This document shows positions 9,401 to 14,269 of a stretch of DNA of 34,847 nt, in pieces (within the stretch, counting starts at the first letter, position 1; the number at the start of each line of letters is the position of its first letter). Below the pieces are notes generated by a model that was given only the letters and a program-made list of their open reading frames with translations, had not been told where the DNA came from and searched no databases. The position numbers and the translations under genes are program-made. The DNA lies in IMG/VR virus record IMGVR_UViG_3300020421_002955, positions 1 through 34,847 of that record, one strand, 5' to 3'. Origin of the DNA: a virus.

Positions 9401-10090
9401 TTGATCTGTTTTTACTTTTAGTCTAACATATGCGGAATCAACGTGATTTGAAATATCAACTAGATCAAGGACAACTGGTGTATTTTGTAAATTATTATAA
9501 TTTCTAACATAAGATAAGTTTTGACCTTCGAGGGTCAAAGCATTATATGATTGCTTTAATTGGACATGCGCGCTATCAATTATGCCTTTAATCTCAGCGC
9601 TATCTAAAGCTACAGAAATAATATCAGCAGAATCTAGTACATTCGGTGTATTTGTAAAATTATTATAATCTAAATAATACGAAGGCGCTTGGCCATTCAA
9701 CTGAGTAGCATTATATGATTGTTTTAGTTGGACATGGCTACTATCGATTAGTAAAATTGCATCTGCAGAATCGAGAGCCTGTGTTGTAATAAGTCTGCCT
9801 ACTTCAGCAGAATCCAAAGAATTTTTGTATATAAGATCAAGTGTTTCAGACGAATCAAGAGAGTTAGCTTGTACAATAGCCAATACTTCTGCAGAATCAG
9901 TTGATCTTCTAGTAATAAGATCATTTACTATTGCAGAGTCGACAAAGCTTTTTATATTGTTATTTGCGTCTTTATAGTGAATTTTACCATCAGCAAAGTT
10001 AATTGCCAATTCACCATAATCGAGATCACTAGAGGTTGGGGTTCTTCCAACAACGGACGATCTTTTAAGTAGAACCTTTGGTGTAGCCAT
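3500..10090 (-). CDS. Giant modular tail-fibre protein (2196 aa)
   Basis: The N-terminus (VLLKRSSVVGRTPTSSDLDY, then GELAINFADGKIHYKD) matches the phage fibre N-terminal type seen in major-tropism-determinant proteins. Linkers of the DSAYVxAR type run through residues 50-240, 580-670, 840-875, 1080-1140 and 1675-1780. Residues 266-335 share a module with the 607-aa fibre (TINSTTLTINDKNLVLADSA). Residues 343-383 form a His-rich module, and 481-575 a cupredoxin-like domain. Residues 1151-1395 and 1417-1677 are two diverged copies of one domain (SSPLEGDVAIQF / SSPIEGDVAIQF). About five modules of ~70 aa with a V-x-x-NG-I/L-L-L core lie at 1003-1077 and 1785-2092. The C-terminal ~95 residues are a common fibre end module. 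TAGGA stands upstream of the ATG, and a late promoter 47 bases upstream drives it. The role is host binding as a long fibre, with high confidence; the arrangement on the virion is unknown. Confidence 0.92.
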   Translation of the reverse strand: MATPKVLLKRSSVVGRTPTSSDLDYGELAINFADGKIHYKDANNNIKSFVDSAIVNDLITRRSTDSAEVLAIVQANSLDSSETLDLIYKNSLDSAEVGRLITTQALDSADAILLIDSSHVQLKQSYNATQLNGQAPSYYLDYNNFTNTPNVLDSADIISVALDSAEIKGIIDSAHVQLKQSYNALTLEGQNLSYVRNYNNLQNTPVVLDLVDISNHVDSAYVRLKVKTDQDLSTTDNVTFNQIRGPQNFIIDPAAVGDNTGTVQILGNLQVEGTQTTINSTTLTINDKNLVLADSAANAAAADGAGITIGGASATLTYNAAGDKFVFNKPLDVGSNKLTYSNVYSTTGDLPSASTYHGMFAHVHGTGKGYFAHAGNWIEIANFSDVPTTTDGLTEGSTNLYYTKARADSDIAASLNDSGNTVNISINTTITDKVDSAYVLARVAEAPFLDSGNATNLINAAYIETNRPAETIFSVVANAGNYEFTGDGFPTTQINPTLYLTRGLTYKINVSVSGHPFHIKTQNGIGTGNQYTSGVTNNGAQTGSILFTVPMNAPNYLHYNCQYHSGMNGPIYIVDREGRIDSADVATIVDSSYIQARQSTTTPTITIQDSGSTLATAASTLNFVGPGVVASGTGATKTITINATGSGGVDSASTINLIDSAYINARVTFSSNSILTPLGLTGVTTGTNNASWTFDTVASAECFKLLFDGIAFPFNYGGGILGFLDAGGKYYSPGNTTSVNFTRYINAVRNNLTVTLSFQGTGYPWTNDTDYSGGFSAAIAANGGTLPLVSVYSAQVSAGTKGSFTNPFVVGDNTAGTTGYGSSSPIFGAGNPNHAYTSLVSTIDSAYVAARAGGAGLDSAKTINLIDSAYVQARQTAGGGTFALAGNTGTHTFNTATETLTFLGTTGQINAGIASNNVTLELDQNINSITSIAFEGDSTNAHEVKLQAINPTADRTINLPNNSGTIALLSDIGGGGGGGGVDSAATIALIDARIDSNRVALHQKAFTFTADSATDFTFTGADDNNQTLTYETNKLSVFLNGILLIDSVDYTAQNGTSITLLDSAQSGDVITAMTFLGNSGVDSSTILSLIDSAYINARVNPFDSSHVLNLVDSAYIQLRDRFQDSSGILAIVDSAYVQARSGGGGGGGGGTITEVTDSATREAISSPLEGDVAIQFQIGPGRNTGVTHNFGGGTIVSWSVGANYTGAELTLNNSTFAAAAKPGDVIVVSSGTVQRYNSYHTVNAWQTQQTGNLIVAVKSITDANNLKVMLAVPVYWTSQNTTGYMNTNLKAYFDNASNPRGEIPANAVVAYSGDPNVNGTTGSQKLTGGTATLYTMFENTIKSTWDTSGITSTPVNTSDNYQGEVTALTNSNPLIWFRNDSAWKPYVNDQITGTIDSAYTRNLIDSAYVSSLKFIQNTTITEVFDSDQRVAISSPIEGDVAIQFRDGTGTKTSISHDFSGGNLWSKTVYLNSGTNSLSYTSANDVGNGRFKWSHSTFDDHVQKGDVIVVENATVTTNPGVSPWNSFSGTLMFACHTPKVGSTAPWYNIVAYFYDVPNGSAGYMNTDLGSYFSGTDGVATTTNPRGSIPAAAVMVHSYGNVNNSSATTTLAGGLATLYRMFDGATYQDAYDTSGGGGGTAYTDQTGTVNAIGGLKPLVYHYNDAAFKPYVQNNILGTVDSAYVNARVNPFDSSHVLNLVDSAYIQLRDRFQDSSGILAIVDSAYVQARTTAGTDSAATISLITSTVDSAYVAARAGGAGGGLDSAKTLNLIDSDYVGSRVDFTRGEFKTQRSQYTATSNQTIFAHTTRDATNLDVYMNGILQIVGVDYTATTSAVTFTSGLTAGFSVTIVERRGRVLTNTSLVDTKYYFTTPNPITTIAGNDDNGNTLDYSAGFLDVYLNGLLLKDSDDYSTNGNTIVTLVSATDSNDIVTLVNRKGVAVSPNVKNYEFTAAAGQTSFSGADINGNTLAYAPGALQVHLNGILLRNTDFAAVNGTSVLLTDSANSNDELIVSAFSNPGQNMDLYKFTADSGQTIFTGNDTAGASLAYSPNNMQVFMNGLLLNDSDDYTANNGMSVVLNTAADLNDEIKIVSFVSNSNAIRTNSWSAPSGTPIAASAGDKLLIDTSISKTVTLPTNATLGDEIRIIDVTGNASSNNIIINRNGHKIQGGTTNLTINVDRAGIGLVYYNVAQGWVLIEN
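3815..4738 (-). repeat. Four tandem ~70-aa fibre modules at the C-terminal end of the giant fibre
   Basis: Residues 1785-2092 contain four successive copies of a beta-rich module; a fifth lies apart at 1003-1077. Each copy runs FTA/TAT-x-QT-x-F-x-G, then a strand with V-x-x-NG-I/L-L (VYMNGILQI, VYLNGLLLKDSDDY, VHLNGILLRNTDF, VFMNGLLLNDSDDY), then a turn and a hydrophobic strand before (S/L)NDE/D. Such modules are frequent in phage fibres and probably form an elongated shaft. The copies differ substantially, so they are old duplications. Confidence 0.8.
4910..5059 (-). repeat. 50-codon duplicated linker, copy 2 (DSAYVNARV ... DSAYVQAR)
   Basis: Residues 1678-1727 of the giant fibre match residues 1091-1140 (6671-6820) at 49 of 50 positions; the only change is V for I. 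The DNA differs at many third positions in one half and is identical over about 37 bases around 'aaacatgagatgaatcaaat'. The two copies bracket the duplicated ~250-aa domain. Confidence 0.9.
5060..5842 (-). repeat. Duplicated ~260-aa fibre domain, copy 2
   Basis: Residues 1417-1677 parallel residues 1151-1395 (5906-6640). Shared landmarks in order are TITEV, AISSP(I/L)EGDVAIQF, GDVIVV, GYMNT(D/N)L, NPRG(S/E)IPA, AVxVxSYGN / AVVAYSGD, LAGGLATLYRMF / LTGGTATLYTMF, WDTSG / YDTSG, then a K-PYV-x-x-x-I-x-GT(V/I)DSAY end. I recognise no known domain; it may be a receptor-contacting head or a trimerisation unit. Confidence 0.8.
5906..6640 (-). repeat. Duplicated ~250-aa fibre domain, copy 1
   Basis: Residues 1151-1395 form the first copy of the domain described at 5060-5842. 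It follows a nine-glycine linker (residues 1142-1150, seen as a C-rich tract near 6643-6668). Copy 2 has a five-glycine stretch inside it instead. The copies have diverged heavily in the variable middle and remain similar at both ends. Confidence 0.8.
6671..6820 (-). repeat. 50-codon duplicated linker, copy 1
   Basis: Residues 1091-1140 of the giant fibre form the partner of the copy at 4910-5059. It contains three DSA/DSS-type units (DSAYINARV, DSAYIQLRD, DSAYVQAR) and sits immediately before the nine-glycine linker. Confidence 0.9.
8366..8650 (-). other. Cupredoxin-like domain inside the giant fibre
   Basis: Residues ~481-575 read as a small Greek-key beta domain with the ligand layout of type-1 copper sites. 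A His in GHPFHIK (H515, or H518) is followed ~45 residues later by C561-x2-H564-x2-M567 in YNCQYHSGMNGPIYIV. The preceding strand GSILFTVPMNAPNYLHYNC matches the strand-then-Cys layout of plastocyanin-like proteins, in which His, Cys, His and Met bind one copper ion. The fold is inferred from spacing and residues. Metal binding in the virion is not shown. Confidence 0.6.
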
Positions 10091-10115
10091 CGTAATTCCT
10101 AATAAGGATAAATTT

Positions 10116-10133
10116 CAAGATTATCTAATCTTG
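10116..10133. other. Perfect 18-bp dyad between late promoter and giant fibre gene
   Basis: CAAGATTA and TAATCTTG are exact inverted repeats separated by TC, so a 7-bp stem with a 4-base loop is possible. On the minus strand the dyad lies immediately downstream of the late box at 10137-10144, near the expected transcript start. No clear U-tract follows, so it is not a convincing terminator for the 607-aa gene. It could be a 5' stabilising hairpin or a binding site. Confidence 0.4.
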
Positions 10134-10136
10134 ATC

Positions 10137-10144
10137 TATTTATA
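10137..10144 (-). promoter_or_regulatory. T4-type late promoter for the giant fibre operon
   Basis: The minus strand reads TATAAATA exactly, the T4 late consensus used by the gp55 sigma factor. It sits between the stop of the 607-aa fibre gene and the ATG at 10090. The 16-base minus-strand sequence TATAAATAGATCAAGA, including the box, is repeated exactly at 12575-12590 upstream of the 116-aa gene. It should drive the 2196-aa, 823-aa and adhesin genes. Confidence 0.75.
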
Positions 10145-10147
10145 CAA

Positions 10148-11971
10148 TTAATATGTGCCGCAATCTATAATATTTAATTCAACCTGACCGGTTGTAACAA
10201 CAAAATCTATTGAATCAAATGATGCTCCACCAATATTAGTCGATGTGGCTAATTCTGTAGATAAGGTTAATACACCAGATGCATCATCGTAAGTAGCATC
10301 TAATCCTTCTGCTGCTGATAATAATGATGCAACCCTATCGTCAACTCTTTCATTTGTGAAATAAAGATTAGTTGCACCTTCACTGAGTTGATCAGTATTA
10401 TTATCATTAAAATCTGAATCAAATCTTGCAGTTGTGTAATATAAATTTGTTCCTTCTGGTAATGCACCAGTATTTGTAGATCCTAAATCTGAATCAAAAT
10501 TCGTAGAAGTATAAACATTTTCGACATCGATACTAAATACACCGGTCGATGAATCATATGCTAAATCTCCTTGTGCAGCAAAATGTGCTCTAACCTCAGA
10601 AGAACTTGGTCCAGTATAAGTAAATTGTCCAGATGCCGAATCGTATGTTAACGAACCATCTCCACCTGCATCATTTACTGATAGAGAATTTTTAGCTCTT
10701 GCTTCAGTAAAGTATAGATTGCTTGAACCTTCACTTAAGTTATCTGTATTTTTAGCTGTAAAAGCGGTATCAAATCTGCCTTGAGTATAGTATAAGTTAG
10801 TGCCTTCGGCCACATCGGTTGTTGTTTTGGCTGCAAGAGCAGTATCAAATCTAGCTTGTGTATAATATAGATTTGTTCCTTCACTTAAATCTGTAGTTGA
10901 TTTTGCATTAAAATCTGAATCGAAACCAAGATATTTACCAGTAAGCGTGCCAGAAACAAAATCTCCAGCTACGTCTAAATTTGGTGCAGATATATCTTTA
11001 TTGAATACCCATTTATCGGTAGTAGAATTATAAGTCATTGACGCATTAGCGCCAGCTAAGAATATACCACCACCGTTTGAAGTGGCTGAATCAGGAGAGT
11101 TATCAGCAAGAGTAATTAGTTTATCATTAATTGTTAATTCAGTTGAATTAATTGTAGTAGTTGTACCATCAACTTGCAAATCACCTTGAATTACAACTTT
11201 ACCAGCTGGACCTGTATCACTGTTTGGATCAAGTATAATATTACCAACAGCTGTCAATATAGAATTATTAAGAGTGATTCCACCTATTGTAGCTGATGTA
11301 ATTGATGGATTATCAGATAAATCAATATTAACTTGGGCAATGCCATTTACATTTAAAGGATTTGAAACTGTAGTAGTAATATTACTACCAGTTGTACTAC
11401 CTAAAATACTAAGATAATAATCTGGTAGATGATTTGACCGCCAAGGCTTCTCGCCTGTATTACCTTTAATCAATCCCGCTGTTGCACGCATGAATTGAAT
11501 ATTTACAGCATCTGTTAGTGCGGTTGGATCAGCAACATTTGTAATCTTATTATTACTAGCGTTAACGACACCAGCACCGTTTGTTGTAAGAATAATATCG
11601 CCTTGAGCATCAAGGGTAATATCTGTATTTGTATTTGTGATTTTATTATCATCAATAACAAAATTATCAACTTTTAGTTTGTCGATTTTATTATCGGCAT
11701 CCGTAATGATAGCACTACCTGCAGTTAGTGTGCCCTTAGGATGGTCCATCATGTCTGTATAATATTTACCGCCAATTGTGTGGACTACAGTAGCAGCATT
11801 TTGACTATCGTTATATGGTCCAACACCAATAAAAAGTCTATCACCACCACTAGAATCGCCGGCCGCATAGGTATAACCCAACTCTCCGACCATTAAAACT
11901 TTCATAGCCGGAGTTACATTAGAAGTAGTACCACTAATTCTATGGAGAATTCTATTATTATATGTTGGCAT
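10148..11971 (-). CDS. Tail-fibre protein with NLYYT repeats (607 aa)
   Basis: The N-terminus (residues 1-90: NNRILHRISGTTSNVTPAM, then ELGYTYAAGD) is a fibre-type head with a GDRLFIGVG strand. Residues ~262-335 carry the module TTTINSTELTINDKLITLAD shared with the giant fibre. Five repeats of SEGTNLYYTxARFD type lie at 361-430 and 504-545, linked by NTDNLS-like turns; such repeats are common in cyanophage fibre proteins. The C-terminal ~55 residues end in a hydrophobic strand (VELNIIDCGTY). The start overlaps the previous stop as TAATG, so translation is coupled. It probably forms a separate fibre or a proximal segment that works with the giant fibre. Fibre identity is strong; its place on the virion is unknown. 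Confidence 0.88.
   Translation of the reverse strand: MPTYNNRILHRISGTTSNVTPAMKVLMVGELGYTYAAGDSSGGDRLFIGVGPYNDSQNAATVVHTIGGKYYTDMMDHPKGTLTAGSAIITDADNKIDKLKVDNFVIDDNKITNTNTDITLDAQGDIILTTNGAGVVNASNNKITNVADPTALTDAVNIQFMRATAGLIKGNTGEKPWRSNHLPDYYLSILGSTTGSNITTTVSNPLNVNGIAQVNIDLSDNPSITSATIGGITLNNSILTAVGNIILDPNSDTGPAGKVVIQGDLQVDGTTTTINSTELTINDKLITLADNSPDSATSNGGGIFLAGANASMTYNSTTDKWVFNKDISAPNLDVAGDFVSGTLTGKYLGFDSDFNAKSTTDLSEGTNLYYTQARFDTALAAKTTTDVAEGTNLYYTQGRFDTAFTAKNTDNLSEGSSNLYFTEARAKNSLSVNDAGGDGSLTYDSASGQFTYTGPSSSEVRAHFAAQGDLAYDSSTGVFSIDVENVYTSTNFDSDLGSTNTGALPEGTNLYYTTARFDSDFNDNNTDQLSEGATNLYFTNERVDDRVASLLSAAEGLDATYDDASGVLTLSTELATSTNIGGASFDSIDFVVTTGQVELNIIDCGTY
10682..10897 (-). repeat. NLYYT tandem repeats in the 607-aa fibre
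   Basis: Three ~25-residue copies run in a row (DLSEGTNLYYTQARFDTAL, DVAEGTNLYYTQGRFDTAF, NLSEGSSNLYFTEARAKNSL). Two more lie further on at about residues 504-545. The 2196-aa protein (LTEGSTNLYYTKARADSD) and the 609-aa protein (GAGPGNLYFTTARANSAI) carry single copies. Confidence 0.85.
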
Positions 11972-12192
11972 TAGAACGATGCTCCTTGAATTATCAACTG
12001 TCTAGGATTACGAACTAGATGAAATTTTTGTGTTGCTAAATCATATTCTAATAAATCTCCATCTTCATGATCTGCACATAATACATCTGTCAAATCACAT
12101 AAAGTTTGTGCCTGTGCTCCTGTAACTTTTCTTACAGGAGTACCAATAATAATCTTCTTAACGAAGGTCTGTTCGGTTGGATCTGCTGACAT
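11971..12192 (-). CDS. Small virion-associated protein, unknown (73 aa)
   Basis: I do not recognise this protein. It sits between the Ig-like 116-aa protein and the 607-aa fibre, with 12 bases before it and a one-base TAATG overlap after it, so it belongs to the same late operon. It holds two cysteines in an LCDLTDVLCADHEDGD stretch, with an acidic patch (DHEDGDLLEYD) and a basic end (FHLVRNPRQL). The segment DLLEYDLATQKFHLVRN resembles short beta-hairpin units that end fibre domains. A small baseplate or fibre-attachment protein is plausible from position only. Confidence 0.65.
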   Translation of the reverse strand: MSADPTEQTFVKKIIIGTPVRKVTGAQAQTLCDLTDVLCADHEDGDLLEYDLATQKFHLVRNPRQLIIQGASF

Positions 12193-12204
12193 TATTGTTG
12201 TCCC

Positions 12205-12555
12205 TTACGTTACTGACGGCGCAACTACAATTTTACCTTCTAAAATTCTCTCGGTAATTGTTGCTTGATTAGAATCAACATAGGAAATTTCTACATCATA
12301 AACATAATTTCCCTTTTTAAGGGCACTGGTTTCAACATTTGTGAGTGACATTGTGATAATGCCATCAGTAGTTGGAGTATTAATAGCTACAGCAAAAGCT
12401 TGAGTATCAGCGCTATCACTATTGAAATTGCGCTTCATTGTAGCTGCACTCGAATAATTTGTTAAATTTTTCTTATTACCTGAGGGATCGACAAGGTGTA
12501 GCTCTACCGCTATATCTGAGCCTTGATCAAACCTAAAATGTTCGTACTGTGCCAT
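12205..12555 (-). CDS. Small Ig-like baseplate/fibre-base protein (116 aa)
   Basis: This is the first gene of the left late operon, with its ATG 28 bases from a late box. The protein is a single beta-sandwich-like unit: FRFDQGSDIAVELHLVDPSG, then a short N-acyl-like loop, then DGIITMSLTNVETSALKKGN, then YVYDVEISYVDSN and a final EGKIVVAPSVT strand. This order (polar tether strand, 'dQGSd' turn, G-x-Y-x-YDV strand, 'il-G-x-i-x-V' strand) resembles the N-terminal domain of upper baseplate proteins that anchor fibres in other phages. Small proteins of this type occur in marine T4-like genomes. I infer a fibre-anchoring role from fold pattern and position. Confidence 0.7.
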   Translation of the reverse strand: MAQYEHFRFDQGSDIAVELHLVDPSGNKKNLTNYSSAATMKRNFNSDSADTQAFAVAINTPTTDGIITMSLTNVETSALKKGNYVYDVEISYVDSNQATITERILEGKIVVAPSVT

Positions 12556-12582
12556 GTTCCACCCGCAAAATGTTTCTTGATC

Positions 12583-12590
12583 TATTTATA
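12583..12590 (-). promoter_or_regulatory. T4-type late promoter, proximal, for the left fibre operon
   Basis: The minus strand reads TATAAATA followed by GATCAAGA, the same 16 bases as at 10129-10144. The ATG of the 116-aa gene is 28 bases downstream. The box is half of the perfect 12-bp palindrome TATTTATAAATA (12583-12594). Confidence 0.75.
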
Positions 12591-12594
12591 AATA
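12587..12594 (+). promoter_or_regulatory. Possible plus-strand late box inside the palindrome
   Basis: Because TATTTATAAATA is its own reverse complement, the plus strand also carries an exact TATAAATA. It points at the enzyme cassette, whose GTG start is 94 bases away. It may add late transcription of the cassette, or may be only the unavoidable shadow of the palindrome. Confidence 0.35.
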
Positions 12595-12616
12595 AAACTA
12601 ATTGTGCATATTACTC

Positions 12617-12624
12617 TATTTATA
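12617..12624 (-). promoter_or_regulatory. Second T4-type late box for the left fibre operon
   Basis: A second exact TATAAATA on the minus strand lies 34 bases upstream of the first, in the context TATAAATAGAGTAATATG. Its downstream bases share only GA with the proximal copy. It overlaps the spacer region just left of the rightward sigma70-type promoter, so leftward late and rightward early transcription would start within about 40 bases of each other. Confidence 0.6.
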
Positions 12625-12626
12625 CA

Positions 12627-12655
12627 TGTACAAAGAGCTCATTTTATGGTATAAT
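12627..12655 (+). promoter_or_regulatory. Extended -10 sigma70-type promoter for the enzyme cassette
   Basis: TATAAT is at 12650-12655 with TG at 12647-12648 (TGGTATAAT, an extended -10). A 17-base spacer separates it from TGTACA at 12627-12632, which matches 4 of 6 bases of TTGACA. This is a strong host-type promoter of the kind used for early T4-like genes, placed 33 bases upstream of the first cassette start codon. The -35 is itself part of the palindrome TACATGTA, a possible operator. Confidence 0.7.
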
Positions 12656-12670
12656 AAGTAGTATTAGTTA

Positions 12671-12676
12671 AGGAGG
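12671..12676 (+). promoter_or_regulatory. Strong Shine-Dalgarno AGGAGG deciding a GTG start
   Basis: AGGAGG lies 12 bases before GTG at 12689. No in-frame ATG occurs before residue 67, so the GTG is the only sensible start. The spacing is a little long, which may lower translation. Confidence 0.7.
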
Positions 12677-12688
12677 GAAGAAGTACCC

Positions 12689-13330
12689 GTGAATAAAAAA
12701 ATAGAAAATGATGCAGGGTACCTATGGGCTTTCAACTATGATAACGAAGAATTTGAAAGAGTTAGAGAAATATGTTTAGCCGACACGAATAATAAATTGC
12801 GCGAAAACTACACAAAAGAAAAATTAAAAATTTCTGACCACGTATTATTTCTTATTCAGTATAATCATAATAATGAACCTATAGCTATGGGAGGTGTTAA
12901 AGAATATACAGCTGATGTATGTCGAATTTGTAATCGATGGTATCTTTTTCCGAATTCCCGTGGTGTATGGGGTAAAAAAGCTGAACTAATGATGGCTATT
13001 CAATTTTTATTAAGTTCTTTTAAAGAAATATACAAATTAAAGTACAAATTTTATTTTATTAGTATGCAACAAAGGAACTCAAAAAAAGCAGGCAAACAGT
13101 TATGGTGGAAAGCATTATGTTCGACAGTCAAATCATTTAGTGATAAATGGAAAACCTATGATGATGGATTAGTACAAGTACATGAAGGTAATTTAGCATC
13201 TTGCTACCAAAATATTATTTACATGACTACAAATAATTATACATTTGAAGATTGGAATCCAAAAGTTATGTCTTATAATGAACACGCACTAAGGATGAAT
13301 TATGAAGCCAGTTTACGAAATACAACATAA
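12689..13330 (+). CDS. GNAT-like N-acyltransferase-type protein (213 aa)
   Basis: This is the first gene of the plus-strand cassette, translated from GTG. The layout resembles GNAT acyltransferases: HVLFLIQYNHNNEPIAMGGV (residues 51-70) looks like the beta4 strand pair, CRICNRWYLFPNSRG (78-92) like the central strand and acyl-CoA loop, and KKAELMMAIQFLLSSF (96-111) like the helix after the loop. A further strand, KYKFYFISMQQRN, follows. The classical Q/R-x-x-G-x-G/A loop is not clean, so cofactor use is uncertain. Within a set of sugar-active genes it might acylate an amino sugar, which fits the aminotransferase downstream. The function is inferred; the coding status is strong, and its stop overlaps the next start by 29 bases. 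Confidence 0.5.
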   Translation: MNKKIENDAGYLWAFNYDNEEFERVREICLADTNNKLRENYTKEKLKISDHVLFLIQYNHNNEPIAMGGVKEYTADVCRICNRWYLFPNSRGVWGKKAELMMAIQFLLSSFKEIYKLKYKFYFISMQQRNSKKAGKQLWWKALCSTVKSFSDKWKTYDDGLVQVHEGNLASCYQNIIYMTTNNYTFEDWNPKVMSYNEHALRMNYEASLRNTT

Positions 13331-13763
13331 TTTTGACGACGTAAGATTATTAGAAGAATTGAAAAGTCAAGATCCTACAGTTTATGCTGACGAAAAACAT
13401 GGATCATATGATAATTGGAAAATCATAAATCAAACTGTCAGATGGGCTGAAAGAGAAATGCAATTCTTTTGCAATCAATTTAAATTACCATATGGTTCTC
13501 CGAGATATTATCACCTTGATGCAAATTCAGTATTACTACCTCATATTGACTACAACACCACATGCTCAATAAACCACATTTTAAATGACGAAGCTGCACC
13601 AGTTACCTTTAACGATTACGGAGAATTTACATATAATACTGCAGTACTTGATACAACAAAAATGCATGGTGTTAACAACTTAGGTAAAAAAGATAGATAC
13701 CTATTCAAGATTTCATATTTTGAAACTACATACGAAGAGATTATTAAATGCTTACAGAATTAA
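13302..13763 (+). CDS. 2OG-Fe(II) oxygenase-like protein 1 (153 aa)
   Basis: A compact double-stranded beta-helix protein. The facial triad is visible as H81-x-D83 in LLPHIDYNT and H122 in KMHGVNN. R132 (DRYLFKISYF) sits at the usual distance to bind 2-oxoglutarate. The order RYYHLDANSVLLPHID, then NHILND, then PVTF, then MHGVNN and RYLFKISY matches short phage dioxygenases. Such enzymes hydroxylate or otherwise oxidise a substrate using Fe(II), oxygen and 2-oxoglutarate. The substrate is unknown. AAGGA at 13291-13295 precedes the ATG by 6 bases, inside the end of the previous gene. The family call is good; a role in oxidising a sugar, lipid or protein side chain is inference. Confidence 0.7.
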   Translation: MKPVYEIQHNFDDVRLLEELKSQDPTVYADEKHGSYDNWKIINQTVRWAEREMQFFCNQFKLPYGSPRYYHLDANSVLLPHIDYNTTCSINHILNDEAAPVTFNDYGEFTYNTAVLDTTKMHGVNNLGKKDRYLFKISYFETTYEEIIKCLQN

Positions 13764-14269
13764 AAGATAGATACGATTCTAAAAAATTATTAGATTGTAT
13801 TGTCGGACTAGAAGAACTTGGCCAACAAATTCATGTTAGTTCTATAGACGGTAAAAGATATTCATTCAATTCTGGAGATCTTACAAAATATAAACTAGAT
13901 CAAAATGATTTTACTGTTGTAAATGATTTATTTAAAAATACCTATGCTGAAGAAGTTTATAACGATCTAAACCAAAAGTACGATATTTGTCGAGGCAGAT
14001 ATATGACTCTCGATGAAAGTTTTAGAGGATATTCATATCATTACGATATAACTGATAGAATTCATATCCCATTGACCACAAACGAGGACTCATTGTTTAT
14101 TGTAAATGATAAAATATTTAAAATGCCAGAAGTTGGTAATACATATCAACTACACACTACAAATAAACACACAGCTATGAATTTAGGCAAAACTTCTAGA
14201 ATTCATTTTACAGTTTGCTTAAAAGCTAGTGCTGTAATGCGACAATATTATGCGAGGATGACGCAATGA
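13748..14269 (+). CDS. 2OG-Fe(II) oxygenase-like, Asp/Asn beta-hydroxylase type (173 aa)
   Basis: Residues 95-160 carry the core of the aspartyl/asparaginyl beta-hydroxylase-like group: H98-x-D100 in YSYHYDITDR, then R103IHIPLTT, then a G130NTYQLH turn, then H141 in NKHTAMNLG and R151 in SRIHFTV. H98, D100 and H141 would bind iron; R151 would bind 2-oxoglutarate. The ~90-residue N-terminal part is not recognised and may bind substrate. It overlaps the preceding gene by 16 bases and the following gene by 4 (ATGA), so these three oxygenase-like genes are translationally coupled. The sequence differs clearly from its two neighbours, so they are not recent copies. Confidence 0.72.
   Translation: MLTELKDRYDSKKLLDCIVGLEELGQQIHVSSIDGKRYSFNSGDLTKYKLDQNDFTVVNDLFKNTYAEEVYNDLNQKYDICRGRYMTLDESFRGYSYHYDITDRIHIPLTTNEDSLFIVNDKIFKMPEVGNTYQLHTTNKHTAMNLGKTSRIHFTVCLKASAVMRQYYARMTQ

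Noticed and set aside
3500-10090. DSA repeats as an array of GANTC methylation sites
   Set aside because: GAT-TCN creates GATTC, but many DSA units use AGT or AGC for serine (for example GATAGC), which makes no GANTC. Selection therefore looks to be at the protein level.
3500-10090. Diversity-generating retroelement target, because of the tropism-determinant-like N-terminus
   Set aside because: No reverse transcriptase, template repeat or adenine-biased variable repeat pair was seen in the window.
10682-10897. CRISPR-like spaced repeats
   Set aside because: The repeats are in-frame protein repeats with varied DNA and no constant direct repeat or spacers.
12556-12688. tRNA or small RNA gene in the largest gene-free gap
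   Set aside because: The 133-base gap is filled by promoter elements and a ribosome site. No cloverleaf or stable long hairpin was seen.
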